From NCBI GenBank assembly GCA_041745535.1, contig JBGTIS010000279.1:1-27679 (forward strand): a DNA stretch of 27,679 nt, given 5' to 3'. Position 1 is the first letter of the stretch. Each line of letters begins with the position of its first letter. Below the pieces are notes generated by a model, which made no database searches, was not told where the DNA came from, and saw nothing but the letters and a program-made list of their open reading frames with translations. Shown one piece after another: positions 15,405 through 23,083 of this stretch. The position numbers and the translations under genes were made by a program. The DNA comes from JBGTIS01 sp041745535 (lineage in GTDB: Bacteria; Bacteroidota; Bacteroidia; Cytophagales; Cyclobacteriaceae).

Positions 15405-15435
15405 AATTTAAAAAGCTCTAAGGCTTATGAAGCCT
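15405..15435 (-). terminator. Possible terminator of the Ldh-family gene
   Basis: AGGCTT (15421-15426) and AAGCCT (15430-15435) form a 6-bp stem with a 3-nt loop that touches the stop codon. On the minus strand TAGAGCTTTTTAAATTTT follows. The stem is short, so the call is tentative. Confidence 0.4.
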
Positions 15436-16531
15436 ATCCCAAACCTATTCCGGTATGATGGGCAATAACTTCCAGCGCAGCCACCACTTCTTTGTTCACA
15501 GGAATTCCCTCTTTCATTCTTACCTGGTAGGCCTGCCGTTCCGGATCACCCGGAATAAGTACGCCCGGGGTTCCCGGTAGGGGTTTGGTGCTGCGCATGG
15601 TTTGTATCCACCCATCCATGTTGTTTTTAAAATCTGTTTTATCGCGGAAGCCTTCGATATCCAGGGCACCAAAAAAATGACCAATCCCTTTTCCTACCTG
15701 CTGTCCTGAGGGTGCCACATGGATGGCAAAGGGAATAGCGAATGGGCCCCAGTTCGCGCCGCTTAACACCGCAGACAGAATATCCACCATGCTGGCCAGA
15801 CAATATCCTTTATGGCCGCTGCCATTGCGAGTGCTACCCAAAGGTAATAGCGCGCCACCTTCCATCATTTCAACAGGATCAAGGGTAGTATTACCATTTT
15901 TATCGATACACCATCCTTCCGGTACGGTCTCTCCCCTTCTGTGGGCAATTTCCACCTTGCCATAGGCAACGGTGCTGGAGGCAAAATCTATGACAACAGG
16001 TGGTTCTTTCAACGCCGGAAAAGCAATGGCGATAGGATTGGTACCCAGCATTTTTTCCGCGCCATTAAAGGGCGCTACCCCTTTGGTGGTGTTGGTCATG
16101 GATAGGCCTATCAGGTCTTCTTTCAGGGCCATTACCGGATAGTAGCCCGCAGCGCCATAGTGGTTGGTATTGCATACACTAATCCATCCTGAACCCAGGT
16201 CGCTGGCTTTTCGCATCGCCATCTCCATACATTTCGGGCCTACCACCAGGCCCAGTCCATTATCACCATCTACCGTAGCCACACTTCCTTTTTCCCGAAT
16301 AATTTTAATGTCAGGTCGAGGATTGATGCGTTTTGCCTGCAGCAAATCATAATAGGTTTTCAGGCGGGCAATGCCGTGTGAATCAATGCCATGTTCATCA
16401 CTGTAAGCCAGCACATCCGCTGCCAAGGCCGCGTCTTCAGTGGGCACATTAAAATATTCAAAAACGTGGGCGGTAAACCGCCGCAGCTGTTCAGCGGAAA
16501 ATATGATGGAATGGGGATTTTTTTCAGGCAT
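15434..16531 (-). CDS. Ldh/YlbC-family NAD(P)-dependent dehydrogenase (malate/L-lactate type)
   Basis: The enzyme belongs to the non-Rossmann malate/L-sulfolactate/ureidoglycolate dehydrogenase family. I start at ATG 16531 (MPEKNPHSIIFSAEQL), giving 365 residues, which fits the family length; the frame continues 16 codons upstream. Family marks are SDEHGIDSHGIARL near residue 45, CNTNHYGAAGYY with the catalytic His, GTNPIAIAFP, VIDFASSTVAYGKVE and the C-terminal SGHKGYCLASMVDILSAVLSGA. Substrates in this family are 2-hydroxy or 2-oxo acids and cannot be told from sequence. Together with the nearby D-2-hydroxyacid dehydrogenase it suggests hydroxy-acid metabolism, but the orphan gene and a probable terminator separate them. 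Confidence 0.92.
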   Translation of the reverse strand: MPEKNPHSIIFSAEQLRRFTAHVFEYFNVPTEDAALAADVLAYSDEHGIDSHGIARLKTYYDLLQAKRINPRPDIKIIREKGSVATVDGDNGLGLVVGPKCMEMAMRKASDLGSGWISVCNTNHYGAAGYYPVMALKEDLIGLSMTNTTKGVAPFNGAEKMLGTNPIAIAFPALKEPPVVIDFASSTVAYGKVEIAHRRGETVPEGWCIDKNGNTTLDPVEMMEGGALLPLGSTRNGSGHKGYCLASMVDILSAVLSGANWGPFAIPFAIHVAPSGQQVGKGIGHFFGALDIEGFRDKTDFKNNMDGWIQTMRSTKPLPGTPGVLIPGDPERQAYQVRMKEGIPVNKEVVAALEVIAHHTGIGLG

Positions 16532-16640
16532 GGGTATAGAGGTTTGGAGTAATGAAACTTGTATTGAAATGACCAACATTTGCTATGGCCACTAATCTTC
16601 TAATTTAGAACATCTTTTTAAATTTTCAACCGCCCACTCC

Positions 16641-16664
16641 CTGGATGGTGTTTTCACCATCCAG
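16641..16664. repeat. Perfect hairpin, first copy of a repeat flanking the hydrolase gene
   Basis: CTGGATGGTG (16641-16650) pairs perfectly with 16655-16664 over a tttt loop. The inner 16 bases TGGTGTTTTCACCATC (16646-16661) recur exactly at 17905-17920 beyond the next gene. Both copies are preceded by CGCCC and CTCC. Confidence 0.6.
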
Positions 16665-16847
16665 TTTGTTATACTTAACTTTTCAAATGGTTTTTCTAAT
16701 CTATTTTACTGCTGACTATCATTTTTCAAGTATCTTACAAGCATGATACACAGGATTTAAAAAGCAGATGTAGCCAATCGCGACTTGTTAGACCTGGTGG
16801 AACCTGCTACTGCTTACAGGTTAACCATGAGTTGTAATTATAAAGAA

Positions 16848-17870
16848 ATGAAACTTGACAAACGCACCCTTTATCCTTCGATTTTATTTATCGCTATTAT
16901 TGCCGGCGTATTTCTGATACAGTACCAGACAAGCCGGACACCCATCAAAAAATCCATTACTGAATCGCAGGTGAAATCTGACGATACAAGCCAGGCTGAA
17001 TGGGATAAAGATTTTGAGGTGGTTGAAATTAAGTCCGGGGTGGAGCATCATATTCAGAAAGCGTATTTCTATTCAGCTAGGTCAGGTACCCCCACCCCGC
17101 TTATTGTAAGTTTGCATACCTGGAGTGGCGATTACACACAGATGGATGAACTGGCGGCACGCTGCAAATCGAAGGACATCACATACATTCATCCTAATTT
17201 CAGAGGCGCCAATGTTACCAAGGCTACCTGTTGTAGCGATTTGGTATTATCTGATATAGACAAAGCCATTACCTATGCCCTTGCGCATGCGCATGTTGAC
17301 CCCGATCAAATATATGTGATAGGCGTGAGTGGCGGTGGGTATGCCACTTTAAGCACCTTTATGAAATCAAAGCATCAGATTCGGAAATTCTCTGCCTGGG
17401 CGTCTATTTCAGACTTAATTGCCTGGTATGACGAAAGCAGCATCAGACAGAACAAATATGCCGACAATATTCTGGCCTGCACCGAATCGGAAAACGGTAT
17501 CCTCAACCATAGTATCGCCAAACAGAAATCTCCTATTTACTGGGCTATCCCATCGGAAAAACTATTCGATACGGAACTCATGATATATGCGGGCATTTAC
17601 GACGGCATACAGGGCAGTGTGCCCATTACCCATTCTATCAATTTTTATAACAAGTTACTCTCCGATTTATCGGTGACTGATTCGGGCAGCTATGTTTCAG
17701 ATAAGGAGAAACTACGGTTGCTTAAATACCGCAAACCACTGGGCGACTATGGAAAAATAGCAGAAAGATCTGTTTGTTTAAAAAAGGAATTCGGCAACAT
17801 CAAGCTAGTAATTTTCGAGGGAAACCACGAAATGTTAACAGAGTATGCGTTCAACGAGTTACTTGAATAA
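16848..17870 (+). CDS. Membrane-anchored alpha/beta hydrolase (prolyl-oligopeptidase/esterase-like)
   Basis: The product is a serine hydrolase. I choose ATG 16848 (MKLDKRTLYPSILFIAII), which gives 340 residues with an N-terminal signal anchor (about 8-25); ATG 16827 and a TTG at 16785 are alternatives in the same frame. The catalytic domain has LIVSLHTWSGDYTQMD near the oxyanion region, the nucleophile elbow IGVSGGGYATLSTF (Ser in G-x-S-x-G), an Asp candidate in GIYDGIQGSVPITHS, and a C-terminal His in FEGNHEML. It should act in the periplasm on an ester or peptide substrate. The gene stands alone between two copies of a hairpin repeat (16641-16664, 17895-17922). Confidence 0.83.
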   Translation: MKLDKRTLYPSILFIAIIAGVFLIQYQTSRTPIKKSITESQVKSDDTSQAEWDKDFEVVEIKSGVEHHIQKAYFYSARSGTPTPLIVSLHTWSGDYTQMDELAARCKSKDITYIHPNFRGANVTKATCCSDLVLSDIDKAITYALAHAHVDPDQIYVIGVSGGGYATLSTFMKSKHQIRKFSAWASISDLIAWYDESSIRQNKYADNILACTESENGILNHSIAKQKSPIYWAIPSEKLFDTELMIYAGIYDGIQGSVPITHSINFYNKLLSDLSVTDSGSYVSDKEKLRLLKYRKPLGDYGKIAERSVCLKKEFGNIKLVIFEGNHEMLTEYAFNELLE

Positions 17871-17891
17871 TAACCACGCATCATTGCGCCC

Positions 17892-18056
17892 TCCACCCTT
17901 TTGGTGGTGTTTTCACCATCAAGCTCAACGGACGCGTGCGTTTCGCTTGTGTCTGTTATGCCCCAGGCCGCTGGCCTGTTAGCAGGTTTCGGAAGCTTAA
18001 AATAAACATATGGTTGAACCCACGCGTTAGCGTTGGGCTTTGAAGCGGGGTCATGT
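17892..18056. repeat. Cluster of palindromic repeats after the hydrolase gene
   Basis: It begins with the second copy of TGGTGTTTTCACCATC (17905-17920), here with mispaired ends. Two more GC-rich hairpins follow, AGGCC/GGCCT near 17966-17978 and CCCACGC/GTTGGG near 18020-18037. There is no coding signal between 17871 and 18164. It is probably a mosaic of dispersed intergenic repeats. Confidence 0.45.
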
Positions 18057-18164
18057 CATAAATTATACTGGACTGCCTGCTTTAATGGAAGCCGATTTGA
18101 TATGAAAGGTGTAGTTAAAAACTATACCAAAAGGATACTAATTATTTTTCGTTATTTTCATATA

Positions 18165-18411
18165 GAAGTCGTTTAAACTTTTTTGAAGAAAGCAAAAAGC
18201 TACGAAGCTTTGTAGAGAGAAACATAACAAACACTTCGTAGCTATGAATATATTAGACAAAGATACAATAGAGAAAGAAATCATAGTACATTTACTCACA
18301 GCAAAACGAGGATACGCATGCAGCGTTCCCTTATGGCAAGTGGTAGGTGCTATCATTTATAACCAATACAGGAATAACATCAGTATCATTTTTTCATGCT
18401 ACAGAGAGTAA
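18165..18411 (+). mobile_element. 5' fragment of an IS5-type insertion sequence
   Basis: The plus-strand frame 18244-18411 (55 residues) begins MNILDKDTIEKEIIVHL followed by TAKRGYAC and VVGAIIYNQ. This resembles the N-terminus of Bacteroidota IS5-family transposases (pattern MNILNKDTIE...HLSxAKRG...AILYKLKTG). The similarity is lost near IIYNQYRNN, and neither a DDE core nor the right end is present. Upstream, AGCTACGAAG (18198-18207) and CTTCGTAGCT (18234-18243) are a perfect inverted repeat ending directly at the ATG, and an AT-rich stretch starting GAAGTCGTTTAAAC (18165) may be the left end of the element. It is a dead remnant. Confidence 0.6.
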
Positions 18412-18698
18412 GCTGGTGAATATTTTCAGCAGAAAAATTCAAAGATAAACCTCTGGCGCGAGCATCATGCTCATGCCTCCTATTTCCAGGCCTCTGGCCG
18501 ATTAATACAACTCCATACAACCCCATTAAAGCTGGAAGCTTAGACAATGGTAAAACCGAGGCAGAGTCGCTCGCTATAATTGTTTTCACTGTACCTTATT
18601 CAGCCTCAAAAGTAATCGGTTGGACTGGTATTGAATGAAATATTATACCAGAAATTTCGCCCTAACGGATGCTTACTAACTTGTCCACCAACTTACCC
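18412..18698. other. Debris between gene fragments
   Basis: Open frames exist on both strands here, but none gives a recognisable protein. The region lies between the IS5 fragment and the acyl-CoA synthetase fragment and is probably further degraded sequence. Confidence 0.4.
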
Positions 18699-19130
18699 CT
18701 ATCGGAGTTCTTTCTTTAATATTTTGCCGGTGGCGCTCATGGGTAAGTGGTCCATAAATTCAATATACCGGGGATATTTGTAATCGGCTATATGTGCTTT
18801 CGTCCAGGTAATCAGTTCCGAATCTGTTATGCTGGCACCTTCTTTCAGCACCACACAGGCTTTAACTTCCTCGCCATATTCTTCATCAGGCATACCAATG
18901 ACGGCTACCAGAGAGACAGCCTCATGGGTGATCATTACTTCTTCCACTTCCCTCGGATATACGTTCAGCCCACCCCGGATAATCAAATCGGTGGTGCGGT
19001 CTACAATATAATAAAAGCCATCCTCGTCCTGTATGGCAATATCGCCGGAATGCATCCACCCGTTTTTCAGGGCTTTGGCAGTAGCCTCGGGTTTTTTGTA
19101 GTAACCTTTCATTACGTTATGCCCTTGAAG
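18699..19130 (-). pseudogene. C-terminal domain of an acyl-CoA synthetase (AMP-binding enzyme), N-terminus lost
   Basis: The reading GHNVMKGYYKKPEATAKAL, NGWMHSGDIA, DRTTDLIIRGGLNVYPREVEE, YGEEVKACVVLKEG and PMSATGKILKKELR is the end of the ANL superfamily: the A8 hinge region with the GD motif, then the AMP-binding C-terminal domain with the catalytic Lys in ATGKILKK. The first ~75% of the enzyme, including the P-loop and adenylate pocket, is missing. Upstream of GHNVM (minus strand) homology stops at about 19127-19137, where a histidine-kinase fragment on the opposite strand begins. The remaining frame is undamaged, so the truncation may be recent. Confidence 0.85.
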
Positions 19131-19138
19131 CGCTAAAT

Positions 19139-19577
19139 TTGAACGAATCGCTCAATGTAGTGCTGCGTTCAATAAATTCGCTGATACAAAATTCAAAAGC
19201 TACCATCCACACTAACTTTTCTGAATTTGATACAATTAAATTTAATAAAGCCTACCTGGACAGTATCTTCCTGAACCTGATTACCAACTCTATTAAATAT
19301 GCCCACCCCGATCGTTTCCCCGTGATTTCTGACTGTTTATACCCGGAAAGTAAAGGGCATGCACCAGTTAATTTTTTCTGATAACGGACTGGGCTTTAAT
19401 ATGGATAAGGTGAAAGATAAGATTTTTGGGTTGCACCAGAAGTTCCACGACCACATCGACAGCAAAGGCATCGGCCTTTATTTGGTGTACAACCACGTTA
19501 CAAGCCTGGGTGGTCAGATTGCCGTAGAAAGCGAAGTCAATAAAGGCGCTACATTTATTATATCGTTTAATGATTAA
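19139..19577 (+). pseudogene. C-terminal ATPase part of a sensor histidine kinase, truncated and frameshifted
   Basis: The first frame reads LNESLNVVLRSINSLI, then FLNLITNSIKYAHPDRFPVIS (N box of HATPase_c). Near 19327-19332 the frame changes and continues VYTRKVKGMHQLIFSDNGLGFN (G1 box) and GIGLYLVYNHVTSLGGQI (G2 box), ending IISFND then stop at 19577. A single-base change restores one continuous kinase domain, so this is a genuine frameshift in a once functional gene. The sensor part, any PAS domain and the phospho-acceptor His are missing, cut at the junction with the acyl-CoA synthetase fragment near 19130. Confidence 0.85.
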
Positions 19578-19696
19578 ATAGAAATAAAAACAAGCTATTA
19601 TAAAAGTTCAATCAACATAAAGCATCCTGAAATATCCAACTGGTGGGTGCACCTGCTGGCTGCATATTCCAGGATAACGGACAGTTTGTCTGACCT

Positions 19697-20815
19697 TTAT
19701 ATTTGTATGTCTACCTTTTTACCCGATTTCGTGGCCTTATAAATGGCATCAATAATCTTTAAATCTTTCACGCCTTCTTCGCCATCCACGGGTACCACAG
19801 GTTTTTTTCCTTCCAGAATGATGCCCGCCATTTCGTCCATCTGTACCGTTTGGTGCGTTACATGCGGCTGCGTTAATTCCCCTTTATGCGTACGGCCTTC
19901 AATAGGGCCATAACCGGTTGACGGTTGTAATTCGGCATATCCTTTTTCACCATTCAGGAAAAATCGATCTAAATTATTCATGGTATAGGTAGACAAACAG
20001 GAGGATACCGCGCCACTGGGGAAGCCCATCTGAAACATAATGGTTTCGTCAACACCTTCTTTAAATTTTTCAGGATCGGTTTTGGTTTCCTGTGCCGTAA
20101 CCCAGGTAGGTTCTTCCCCCACCATATACCGGGCACCATTGATGGAGTAAATACCGATATCCATCATAGCGCCACCGCCGGCCAGTTCCTTATTCAGTCG
20201 CCATTGGGTAGGATCGCCAATGCGGAAGCCGGACAAGCCCTGAAAGAACAGAATTTTCCCAAACTCACCGTCTTTGCGCATCCGGATAATCTCCAGCGTC
20301 TTTGGTTCGAAGTGCATGCGGTACCCCACCAGCAATTTTACATTCGCCTGCTTACAGGCATCTACCATTTCCTGTCCTTCTTTGGCATTAATGGCCATGG
20401 GTTTTTCGCAAATGGCATGCTTACCAGCTTTGGCCACCCGGATTACCTGATCGTGGTGCAGGCCATTGGGCGTAATTACATACACCGCATCAATATCGGG
20501 ATTGTCTTTAACGCGATCGAAGTTCTCGTAGTTATAGCAGTTTTTCTCCGGAATATTGTATTTGCTTTGCCAGTCTTTTACTTTGGAAGGGGTACCACTG
20601 ATTACCCCCACCAATTTAGCTTTCTTACTGGATTGCATGGCTTCGGCCACGCGGGTACCATAACTACCCAGGCCCATAATCGCTACCCGCAGCATAGGGC
20701 TCTGGTAGGGCTGATCGTAATAGGCTTTGATGTTGAGTGGGTCATCCCAACGTAAAACAGGTAAGGCCAGGGCCGAAACGGTAAATTTTTGCAAAAAATC
20801 GCGACGCGAACTCAT
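19697..20815 (-). CDS. Tat-exported Gfo/Idh/MocA-family oxidoreductase
   Basis: The protein has 372 residues. It begins MSSRRDFLQKFTVSALALP, a twin-arginine signal, so it is exported folded with its nucleotide cofactor, as glucose-fructose oxidoreductase is. The Rossmann domain starts at VAIMGLGSYGTRVAEAM (about 44-60). AVYVITPNGLHHD and HAICEKPMA carry the EKP motif with the catalytic Lys. GGGAMMDIGIYSINGARYMVG in the second domain holds the conserved Asp and Tyr. Substrates in this family are mostly sugars or sugar derivatives; GFOR-like enzymes keep NADP tightly bound. It is a single gene with AT-rich DNA on both sides. Confidence 0.92.
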   Translation of the reverse strand: MSSRRDFLQKFTVSALALPVLRWDDPLNIKAYYDQPYQSPMLRVAIMGLGSYGTRVAEAMQSSKKAKLVGVISGTPSKVKDWQSKYNIPEKNCYNYENFDRVKDNPDIDAVYVITPNGLHHDQVIRVAKAGKHAICEKPMAINAKEGQEMVDACKQANVKLLVGYRMHFEPKTLEIIRMRKDGEFGKILFFQGLSGFRIGDPTQWRLNKELAGGGAMMDIGIYSINGARYMVGEEPTWVTAQETKTDPEKFKEGVDETIMFQMGFPSGAVSSCLSTYTMNNLDRFFLNGEKGYAELQPSTGYGPIEGRTHKGELTQPHVTHQTVQMDEMAGIILEGKKPVVPVDGEEGVKDLKIIDAIYKATKSGKKVDIQI

Positions 20816-21064
20816 AGTGTAGGGTTTAGGTGTATAGTAAGTGTTGGAGTAAACTTGATTACCGCAAAATATTCATAAAATATACAGGGTGCAATACCCG
20901 GCATTTTATTTCAATTCATTTTGTAAAAAAATGTGGATACTACAGGCTACTTGCATAATAATGATGATAACATTAACTTTCTTAAGATAATACTATAGGC
21001 GCCTGTTTTAAAAGTAATAACCCTATTAAAGCGAAACAGATAACTTTTATATTTATAAAATGAA
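20816..21064. other. AT-rich intergenic region, nothing recognised
   Basis: This region lies between the divergent oxidoreductase and the decayed MntA/HepT module. No protein-like ORF, hairpin or clear promoter pair was seen. Confidence 0.4.
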
Positions 21065-21577
21065 ATAGAAAAGAAATTAAAAGCGTTGAAGCCTATGCTT
21101 TCAGAGAAGTTTCATGTTCAAAAAATTGGATATTTTGGTTCTTACGCTACCGGAGAACAAACAGAACAGTCAGATATTGATTTACTGGTAGAATTCCGAA
21201 AACCGCTGGGTTGGGCATTTTTTGACCTAAAGGATCTTCTTGAGGATGAATTGCAAATCAAAGTGGATTTGGTTTCAATATAGAAGAATATATTGGTGGA
21301 GTAACTTTTGATAAGTTTAAAGAAAATAACCTGATTGTAGATGCTGTAATTAGAAATTTTGAGATCATTGGTGAAGCGTCAAAAAATATTCCGCAAGAGA
21401 TACAAAAAAAAATCCGGAGCTTCCCTGGAAAAAAATGTACGGATTAAGGAATTTAGTTTCGCATGTATATTTTGGGATTGATTACGAAATGATTTGGGAA
21501 TAATAAAAGTGGATCTTCCTAAAAATAAAGAAGATTTGAAAATCATTACTGATAGAGAGAATGGCATGCGGCAATAG
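21065..21577 (+). pseudogene. Decayed MntA/HepT (nucleotidyltransferase/HEPN) toxin-antitoxin module
   Basis: 21065-21283 encodes IEKKLKALKPMLSEK, then IGYFGSYATGEQTEQSDIDLLV, the GSx10DxD active site of a minimal nucleotidyltransferase (MntA-type antitoxin), and stops after VDLVSI. Its ATG is not in frame: ATG AAA TAG at 21060 suggests a base was lost next to the start. Overlapping at about 21277, another frame continues IEEYIGGVTFDKFKENN, FEIIGEASKNIPQEIQ, which is the middle of a HEPN/DUF86 (HepT) toxin. After a frame change near 21410 comes PELPWKKMYGLRNLVSHVYFGIDYEMIWE (split by turns), including RNLVSHVYF, the Rx4HxY RNase motif. After another change near 21500 it ends KVDLPKNKEDLKIITDREN. 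A deletion therefore removed the end of mntA and the start of hepT, and further frameshifts followed. Confidence 0.8.
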
Positions 21578-21607
21578 TTATTATACTAAAGCCTAAACGT
21601 AACTATT
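21573..21607. repeat. Short inverted repeat before the UPF0158 gene
   Basis: AATAGTTA (21573-21580) is the reverse complement of TAACTATT (21600-21607). It overlaps the end of the HEPN remnant and lies 25 nt before the next start codon, so it could be either an operator or a weak terminator. Confidence 0.25.
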
Positions 21608-21632
21608 ATTCATAAATATCAATAACAAAAAC

Positions 21633-22055
21633 ATGAACCTCACAAAAGCGCAACTACAGGAAATTGCAGACCTGCTGCTGTGTGGTCAGTTGTGCTTTCT
21701 GCATAAAGTTGATGGAAGCATAGCGCATTATGCGCAAGAGCAGGATTTGTTTATAGACGAAGAAGATCCGTGGCAGGAAGAAAAAGATAAAATTGATCAG
21801 GACTATGACAATTATATAAAATGCGAACCTATGGATTCGCATCAGGCTTTTAGGGTAATGGAAAAATTTATTGATCAGGTTGATTCCGCTTCTTTGCGGC
21901 AACAACTGATTGACGCCCTAAACCGACGGAAGCCTTTTCAGAATTTCAAATACCTGGTCGAAACTTCCGCTGAATACAGGCAGCCATGGTTTGATTTCAG
22001 ACTGGAGCAAAATGTTGTATGGGTTGAGGAACAAATTGAAGCCGCCATGCTGTAA
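21633..22055 (+). CDS. UPF0158 family protein
   Basis: A 140-residue acidic soluble protein: LTKAQLQEIADLLLCGQLCFLHK, an acidic middle (IDEEDPWQEEKDKID), CEPMDSHQAFRVMEKFIDQVD, LRQQLIDALNRRKPFQNFKYL and YRQPWFDFRLEQN. The two latter motifs (ALNRRKPF-NFK and W-F) are the hallmark of the UPF0158 family, whose function is unknown. It appears complete, with the family's usual length and a clear ATG. It sits between two broken toxin-antitoxin modules and seems unrelated to them. Confidence 0.83.
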   Translation: MNLTKAQLQEIADLLLCGQLCFLHKVDGSIAHYAQEQDLFIDEEDPWQEEKDKIDQDYDNYIKCEPMDSHQAFRVMEKFIDQVDSASLRQQLIDALNRRKPFQNFKYLVETSAEYRQPWFDFRLEQNVVWVEEQIEAAML

Positions 22056-22087
22056 CCAATAAAAAACAAATAATAATTGCCCCATAA

Positions 22088-22130
22088 GCGCAGGACACCT
22101 ATGCGCCCCAGGCTATGCGCCCCAGGCTCG
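22088..22130. repeat. Tandem and inverted repeat, left side of the second MntA/HepT module
   Basis: GCGCAGGACACC (22088-22099) is followed by two adjacent copies of TATGCGCCCCAGGC (about 22100-22127). The first 12 bases are matched exactly in reverse complement at 23013-23024, and TATGCG-CCC also recurs there in the same inverted order (about 22994-23007). Confidence 0.5.
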
Positions 22131-22193
22131 ACCTGTGCTTACAGTGAACTTACTGCTCTGCAAAATATTTATAAAATGCACCTGGCGTAATAG

Positions 22194-22519
22194 TTAAATT
22201 AAAATATCTTCCAAATTCCTTTTCAAAGGAGGAATATAGTCAGTAATAATTCTCCAGATAATTTCAAAATCCAACTCGAAATACTCATGAACAATAACAT
22301 GACTGGATCGTATAATTTTACTCCATTCTATTTGCGCATGCTGCTCTCTCAGTGGCACAGGGATTTGTTGTGCGGCTTCACCTAAAATTTGAATGTTTCT
22401 TACGGTGGCATCTATTGTTTTTTTGTCCACCAGAAAATCGTCATAATTCAGATCTTGGGTATACTTTCACAAGCTTGGTGCATATCTTCCAATAATAACC
22501 TGGGCTCCCGCTTAGGCAT
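22194..22519 (-). pseudogene. HepT-like HEPN (DUF86) toxin, frameshifted
   Basis: The N-terminal part starts at ATG 22519 (MPKREPRLLLEDMHQACES) and runs into a TGA at 22450-22448. One frame over, the protein continues YTQDLNYDDFLVDKKTIDATVRN, ILGEAAQQIPVPLRE, then the RNase motif RSSHVIVHEYF (Rx6HxY) and ends LKRNLEDILI. A small deletion near 22455-22462 explains the break, since family members join the two parts with only a few residues. The start codon overlaps the end of the antitoxin gene by 8 nt (ATGCCTAA), the usual coupling in these operons. A sequencing error could mimic this lesion; otherwise the toxin is dead or reduced to the C-terminal piece starting at GTG 22430. Confidence 0.75.
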
Positions 22520-22802
22520 ATATTAATTCATCTTTAATGTAGTGATATAAACGATTTTTAATAGCGTTATAGGTAATAAGATCCACTTTATGATGGAGGA
22601 TGCGCTCCAGGTCATCTGCTAAATCTACAATTTCCATCCCTACCGGGGAGGAAAACGCTACCAGCACATCAATATCACTTTCAGGCGTAGGTTCATTGCG
22701 GGCATAAGAGCCAAACAGGCCAATGCTTTTGATCGGATACTTTTCCATCAACTGTGGCTTGTGCAGGGTCAGTTTTTCCAGAATAATTTCTTTTGTCAAC
22801 AT
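22512..22802 (-). CDS. MntA-like minimal nucleotidyltransferase (antitoxin of a HEPN/MNT module)
   Basis: I choose ATG 22802 (MLTKEIILEKLTLHKPQL), giving 96 residues, the family length; two earlier starts are in frame. The active site IGLFGSYARNEPTPESDIDVLV fits GSx10DxD with the metal-binding Asp pair, and SPVGMEIVDLADDLE and HHKVDLITYNAI are typical of the MNT family. MntA antitoxins neutralise the HEPN RNase HepT by AMP-ylating a tyrosine of the RX4-6HXY motif (known for studied pairs). Here the partner gene follows with an 8-nt overlap but is frameshifted, so an intact antitoxin faces a broken toxin. Confidence 0.87.
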   Translation of the reverse strand: MLTKEIILEKLTLHKPQLMEKYPIKSIGLFGSYARNEPTPESDIDVLVAFSSPVGMEIVDLADDLERILHHKVDLITYNAIKNRLYHYIKDELIYA

Positions 22803-22823
22803 CATCAGGAGGTCAATGAGCAT

Positions 22824-23083
22824 ATCATCTAAGTTAGCAGATTCAACTCACCAAAACAATAGAAAGGCTATTCTCCTACAAACGCGGCGCACCTATGTGT
22901 GGTCCCGTACCTGTGTTTAAAATTGAGCCTCATGGAAAGATGTATTCCAGAAAAAGGCGGACAAAGTCCTTAACATAATAAATAAGACATAGGACGGGGT
23001 CGCATAGACTTGGGTGTCCTGCGCCTGAGGCTAAACTGTCCCATGTAACAAAACGTTGTTTGAAAACTAAATTACAAATTTAA
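22824..23083. repeat. Repeat-rich intergenic debris, right arm of the inverted repeat
   Basis: It contains GGTGTCCTGCGC (23013-23024), the exact reverse complement of 22088-22099, and further degenerate relatives (GGCGCACCTATG near 22883, CCTGTGTTTAAA near 22910). Together with 22088-22130 it brackets the second MntA/HepT module. There is no coding signal. Confidence 0.45.

Noticed and set aside
18386..18589. 67-residue minus-strand frame between two gene fragments
   Set aside because: No family is recognised and it is flanked by debris on both sides; not enough to call a gene.
20204..20755. 183-residue plus-strand frame
   Set aside because: It is antisense to the Gfo/Idh/MocA oxidoreductase; length alone reflects the codon bias of the true gene.
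22100..22127. Tandem 14-bp repeats as a possible CRISPR or iteron array
   Set aside because: There are only two adjacent copies with no spacers, no cas or replication gene nearby.
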